Below, piece by piece: positions 5,461 to 8,030 of a stretch of DNA of 8,030 nt (its first letter is position 1; every line of letters begins with the position of its first letter). This DNA comes from an uncultured Thermomonas sp. (GTDB lineage: Bacteria > Pseudomonadota > Gammaproteobacteria > Xanthomonadales > Xanthomonadaceae). A program made the position numbers and the translations under genes. The notes beneath the pieces are model-generated. The model had not been told where the DNA came from, ran no database searches, and was given only the letters and a program-made list of their open reading frames with translations. The stretch is taken from contig CAMLJA010000082.1 in the NCBI GenBank assembly GCA_946480065.1, positions 1-8,030 of the forward strand, in the 5' to 3' direction.

Positions 5461-6420
5461 TCAGTGCGCGGCGGCGGCAGGCGCGTGGTAGGCGCGTTCG
5501 CCCGCCTCCACCGCAAGGTCCAGCCGGTTCGACGGCGGCGGCAGCGGGCAGGTGGCGAACGGGGTGAACGCGCACGGCGGGTTGTAGGCCTGGTTGAAAT
5601 CGATCACCAGCCGGCCCTTGGCATCCGGCATGGGCGCGTCGATGAAGCGCCCGGCGCCGTAGCTGCCGTGGCCGCTGGTGCGGTCGGCGAACACCAGGAA
5701 CAGGGTGCCCTCGCCTTCGTCCAGCGCCTCCAGGCGGTACGTCTTGCCGCCGCGCTCGAATTCGACCACGCCGGGGTTGGCGATCTTCTGGGTGTTCCCG
5801 ATGACGTCCAGCACGTCCATGGTGGTGCCGGCCGGGTGCGGCAGCAGGCGCGCCGGCACCTGCCAGTCGCGGCCGCCGGTCCAGTAGTCCAGCCCGGCGA
5901 ACTGGCGCCGGCTGGGCGCGTCGGCGTGCTTGACCCGCAGCGCCAGCCGACCGCCGCGGGCGATCACCGTGGCCTGGCCCTTGCCCTGGTCGAAACCGAC
6001 CACGCTGGGGCCGTCCGGATCCGCGTCGGTCCGCAGCTGCATGCCGCCGCTGGGCTGCCCGTCCACCGTGACCTCGGCGTCGGGCGCGAACCGCACCGCG
6101 TCGCCGCGCACCGTGAACACGCCGAGGTGGGCCGGGCCCATCGCCAGGCGGATGCCATTGTCGGTGGCGCTGCCCACCCGGTGCGCGCCCGGGTCCAGCC
6201 AGTGCAGGCCGACCAGGCTGGTCCAGCCGTCGGGCCTGGTCAGGGCGATCACGCGCTTGGCGCGCCACAGGTACTGCTCGCGTGCGAACGTCCTGGCGGC
6301 GGCATCCGCCGCCGCGCGGGCGGCGTCCGAAGGCGGCGGCGCCGGGCGTTGGCAGGCCGGCAGCGCCAGCAGCAGGGCCAGGCCCAGGCCCGGGAAGATC
6401 AGCGTCCGCGCAGGAACCAT
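5461..6420 (-). CDS. DUF1684-family lipoprotein
   Basis: A 319-aa predicted membrane-anchored lipoprotein of unknown function. The N-terminus has a short charged region, a hydrophobic core and a lipobox LPAC with the lipidated Cys at residue 23. A low-complexity Ala/Pro linker (about 25-45) follows. The DUF1684 signature is clear: [19 protein letters not shown] early in the mature part, then a central domain with [13 protein letters not shown]. The hallmark C-terminal block, about residues 275-300, is [17 protein letters not shown] followed by PLPPPSNRL. The start is ATG 6420, since GGAG lies 8 nt upstream and the lipoprotein signal starts there. The longer frame to 6474 only extends into mutL. 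It overlaps mutL by 22 bp, suggesting translational coupling, and the TraB/GumN gene follows 13 bp after its stop. Whether it faces the inner or outer membrane cannot be decided; residue +2 is Gln, not Asp, so no inner-membrane retention signal is evident. Confidence 0.92.
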   Translation of the reverse strand: MVPARTLIFPGLGLALLLALPACQRPAPPPSDAARAAADAAARTFAREQYLWRAKRVIALTRPDGWTSLVGLHWLDPGAHRVGSATDNGIRLAMGPAHLGVFTVRGDAVRFAPDAEVTVDGQPSGGMQLRTDADPDGPSVVGFDQGKGQATVIARGGRLALRVKHADAPSRRQFAGLDYWTGGRDWQVPARLLPHPAGTTMDVLDVIGNTQKIANPGVVEFERGGKTYRLEALDEGEGTLFLVFADRTSGHGSYGAGRFIDAPMPDAKGRLVIDFNQAYNPPCAFTPFATCPLPPPSNRLDLAVEAGERAYHAPAAAAH

Positions 6421-8030
6421 TTGTCCATCTCCGCCAGCGAGAAGCGCGTCCAGGTGGGACGGCCGTGGTTGCATTGTCCCGAGCGCTCGGTGGTTTCCAT
6501 CTCGCGCAGCAGGGCGTTCATTTCGTGGATCGTGAGCCGGCGGTTGGCGCGCACCGCGCCGTGGCAGGCCATCGTCGCCAGCAGCCCGTCGCGGGTCTCG
6601 GCGATGCGGCGCGTCGTGCCGTGCTCGCGCAGGTCGGTGAGCACGTCGCGCAGCAGCGCCTCCACGTCGCCGTGCGCCAGCAGCGCCGGCACGCTGCGAA
6701 GCAGCAGCGACTGCGGGCCGCTGCGTTGCACCTCGAAGCCCAGCCGTGCCAGCGTGTCCGCTTCGCGCTCGGCCACGTCGGCCTCGCGCTCGGACACCGC
6801 CAGGCTGGACGGCACCAGCAGCGGCTGGGTGCGCAAGCCGGCGCCGTCGTGCGCGGCCTTCAGCTTTTCGTAGCCGATGCGCTCGTGCGCGGCGTGCATG
6901 TCGACCACGATCAGGCCGTCGGCATTCTCGGCGAGGATGTAGATGCCGTGCAGCTGGGCGACGGCGAAGCCCAGCGGCGGCGTGCCGCCGGGCGCGTCGT
7001 CGGGCATCGGCATCGCGGGCGTCATCGACAAGGCTGCTGCGTCCCCGCGCGGTGCGTACAGCGCGGCGTAGGCCGCCGGCGCATCGCCCACGCGCAGGCC
7101 CATCGCCTGCTGCTGCGGCGCGGCCGGCAGCGGCCAGCGCGACGCATCGGCGGCGCCGGGCATCGGCGGCGTGGGCGTGGCCATGCTGCCGGCGCGGGTG
7201 TCCGCCAGCGCGGCGTGCAGCGTGCGATAGACGAAATCGTGGACCAGGCGCGACTCGCGGAAGCGCACCTCGTGCTTGGCCGGGTGCACGTTGACGTCCA
7301 CGCCGCGCGGGTCGAGTTCGAGGAACAGCACGTAGGCCGGGTGGCGGCCGTGGAACAGGACGTCGCTGTAGGCCTGCCGCACCGCGTGGGCGATGTTGCG
7401 GTCGCGCACGCTGCGGCCGTTGACGTAGAGGTACTGCTGGTCGGCGCTGGCGCGGTTGTAGGCCGGCTGCGCGATCCAGCCGTGCAGGCGCATGCCGGCA
7501 CCGGCGTGGTCCACGCGCAGCGCGTTGCGGGCGAACTCCTCGCCCAGCGCCTCGTGCAGGCGCACGTCGGACAGGAGATGGCCCTCGCCCTTCCAGCGCC
7601 GCGACGGCTTGCCGTTGTGGCTGACCCGGATCTCCACGTCCGGCCGCGCCAGCGCCAGCGTGCGCAGCCAGTCCTCGATGTGCGACAGCTCGGTGCGCTC
7701 GGCGCGCAGGAACCTGCGCCGCGCCGGCACGTTGAAGAACAGGTCGCGCACTTCCACCGTGGTGCCGGGCGGATGCGCCTGCGGCACCACGTCGCCGTGG
7801 CGGCCGCCGTCGATGCGCAGCTCGGCGCCGTGGTCGGCGTCCGGCCGGCGCGAGACCAGCCGGAAGCGGCTGACCGAGGCGACCGACGGCAGCGCCTCGC
7901 CGCGGAAGCCCAGCGTGGCCACCGCTTCCAGGTCGTCGACGGAGGCGATCTTGCTGGTGGCGTGGCGGCTCACCGCCAGCGGCAGTTCGGCCGGCGCGAT
8001 GCCGCCGCCGTCGTCGCGGATGCGGATCAG
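6399..8030 (-). CDS. mutL: DNA mismatch repair protein MutL (N-terminus beyond the right edge)
   Basis: The mismatch-repair matchmaker that links MutS recognition to strand incision. There are 543 residues visible; about 55-60 N-terminal residues, including the first ATPase motif, are outside the window. Visible GHKL ATPase motifs, numbered from the cut end, are DDGGGI (6-11), ATSKI (24-28), GFRGEAL (41-47) and [21 protein letters not shown] Pro/Ala-rich linker with PMP and PTPPMP separates the C-terminal dimerisation domain. That domain has [12 protein letters not shown] (377-388), a match to the metal-binding endonuclease motif DQHA(X)2E(X)4E with Met for Gln. It also has ACHGAVRA (488-495) and CNHGRP (520-525), which complete the nuclease site in MutL proteins that nick DNA. 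E. coli MutL lacks this site and uses MutH, so this enzyme probably nicks by itself. The stop overlaps the start of the DUF1684 gene, and mutL leads a three-gene unit. Confidence 0.98.
   Translation of the reverse strand: MIRIRDDGGGIAPAELPLAVSRHATSKIASVDDLEAVATLGFRGEALPSVASVSRFRLVSRRPDADHGAELRIDGGRHGDVVPQAHPPGTTVEVRDLFFNVPARRRFLRAERTELSHIEDWLRTLALARPDVEIRVSHNGKPSRRWKGEGHLLSDVRLHEALGEEFARNALRVDHAGAGMRLHGWIAQPAYNRASADQQYLYVNGRSVRDRNIAHAVRQAYSDVLFHGRHPAYVLFLELDPRGVDVNVHPAKHEVRFRESRLVHDFVYRTLHAALADTRAGSMATPTPPMPGAADASRWPLPAAPQQQAMGLRVGDAPAAYAALYAPRGDAAALSMTPAMPMPDDAPGGTPPLGFAVAQLHGIYILAENADGLIVVDMHAAHERIGYEKLKAAHDGAGLRTQPLLVPSSLAVSEREADVAEREADTLARLGFEVQRSGPQSLLLRSVPALLAHGDVEALLRDVLTDLREHGTTRRIAETRDGLLATMACHGAVRANRRLTIHEMNALLREMETTERSGQCNHGRPTWTRFSLAEMDKWFLRGR

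Noticed and set aside
5448..5516. ATG at 5516 as the TraB/GumN start
   Set aside because: It would overlap the DUF1684 gene and put a charged, Pro-rich stretch before the signal peptide; the GTG at 5447 has a GGGAG SD.
6421..6474. ATG at 6474 as the DUF1684 start
   Set aside because: It only reads the mutL 3' end in another frame and would bury the lipoprotein signal; ATG 6420 has its own SD.
5311..6873. A 520-aa open frame on the + strand antisense to the TraB/GumN, DUF1684 and mutL genes
   Set aside because: It lies wholly opposite three recognised genes and its composition is that of a GC-driven shadow frame.
1..8030. tRNA, rRNA, CRISPR array, insertion sequence, phage or toxin-antitoxin genes
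   Set aside because: No tRNA-like cloverleaf, regular spacer-repeat array, transposase motif or phage gene was recognised on either strand; all substantial coding space is taken by the listed genes.

Overview
This is a very GC-rich (roughly 70%) chromosomal stretch. It most resembles a Xanthomonadaceae/Lysobacteraceae gammaproteobacterium such as Lysobacter, Luteimonas or a Xanthomonas relative. I infer this from the Xanthomonas-like MetG, the short stand-alone RnfB next to metG, the divergent mrp/metG arrangement and a GTAG-headed inverted repeat. No genome comparison was possible, so the genus is a guess.

Layout. (1) The left edge cuts mrp (Fe-S carrier ATPase), which runs leftward. (2) Two tandem paralogous genes for small exported DUF2147 proteins follow on the + strand, separated by an intrinsic-terminator-like hairpin. 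(3) metG (methionyl-tRNA synthetase, full length with the C-terminal tRNA-binding domain) comes next on the + strand, with an extended -10 promoter candidate just after the second DUF2147 gene. (4) A 148-bp gap holds a perfect 16-bp palindrome, an orphan Shine-Dalgarno sequence and a strong hairpin. It leads into a small soluble RnfB-like three-cluster ferredoxin. (5) A 16-bp perfect inverted repeat headed by GTAG (REP/REPIN-like) lies at the convergent 3' ends and even supplies the rnfB stop codon. (6) On the - strand, running leftward from the right edge, is a compact unit: mutL (cut by the right edge), a DUF1684 lipoprotein overlapping mutL by 22 bp, and a TraB/GumN-family exported protein 13 bp further on.

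How the genes fit together. Mrp and the RnfB-like ferredoxin both concern Fe-S or electron-transfer chemistry, and in Pseudomonas-type genomes mrp, metG and the rnf operon lie near each other. The solitary rnfB here therefore looks like what remains of a larger rnf locus. The mutL unit couples DNA mismatch repair to two envelope proteins of unknown function, probably only by transcription and translation. MutL keeps a DMHA-type endonuclease motif, which suggests MutH-independent mismatch repair.

Most of the window is ordinary housekeeping sequence. I found no convincing new multi-gene system. The best second-look items are the GTAG inverted repeat, the palindrome/SD/hairpin region before rnfB, the tandem four-cysteine DUF2147 pair and the stand-alone RnfB.
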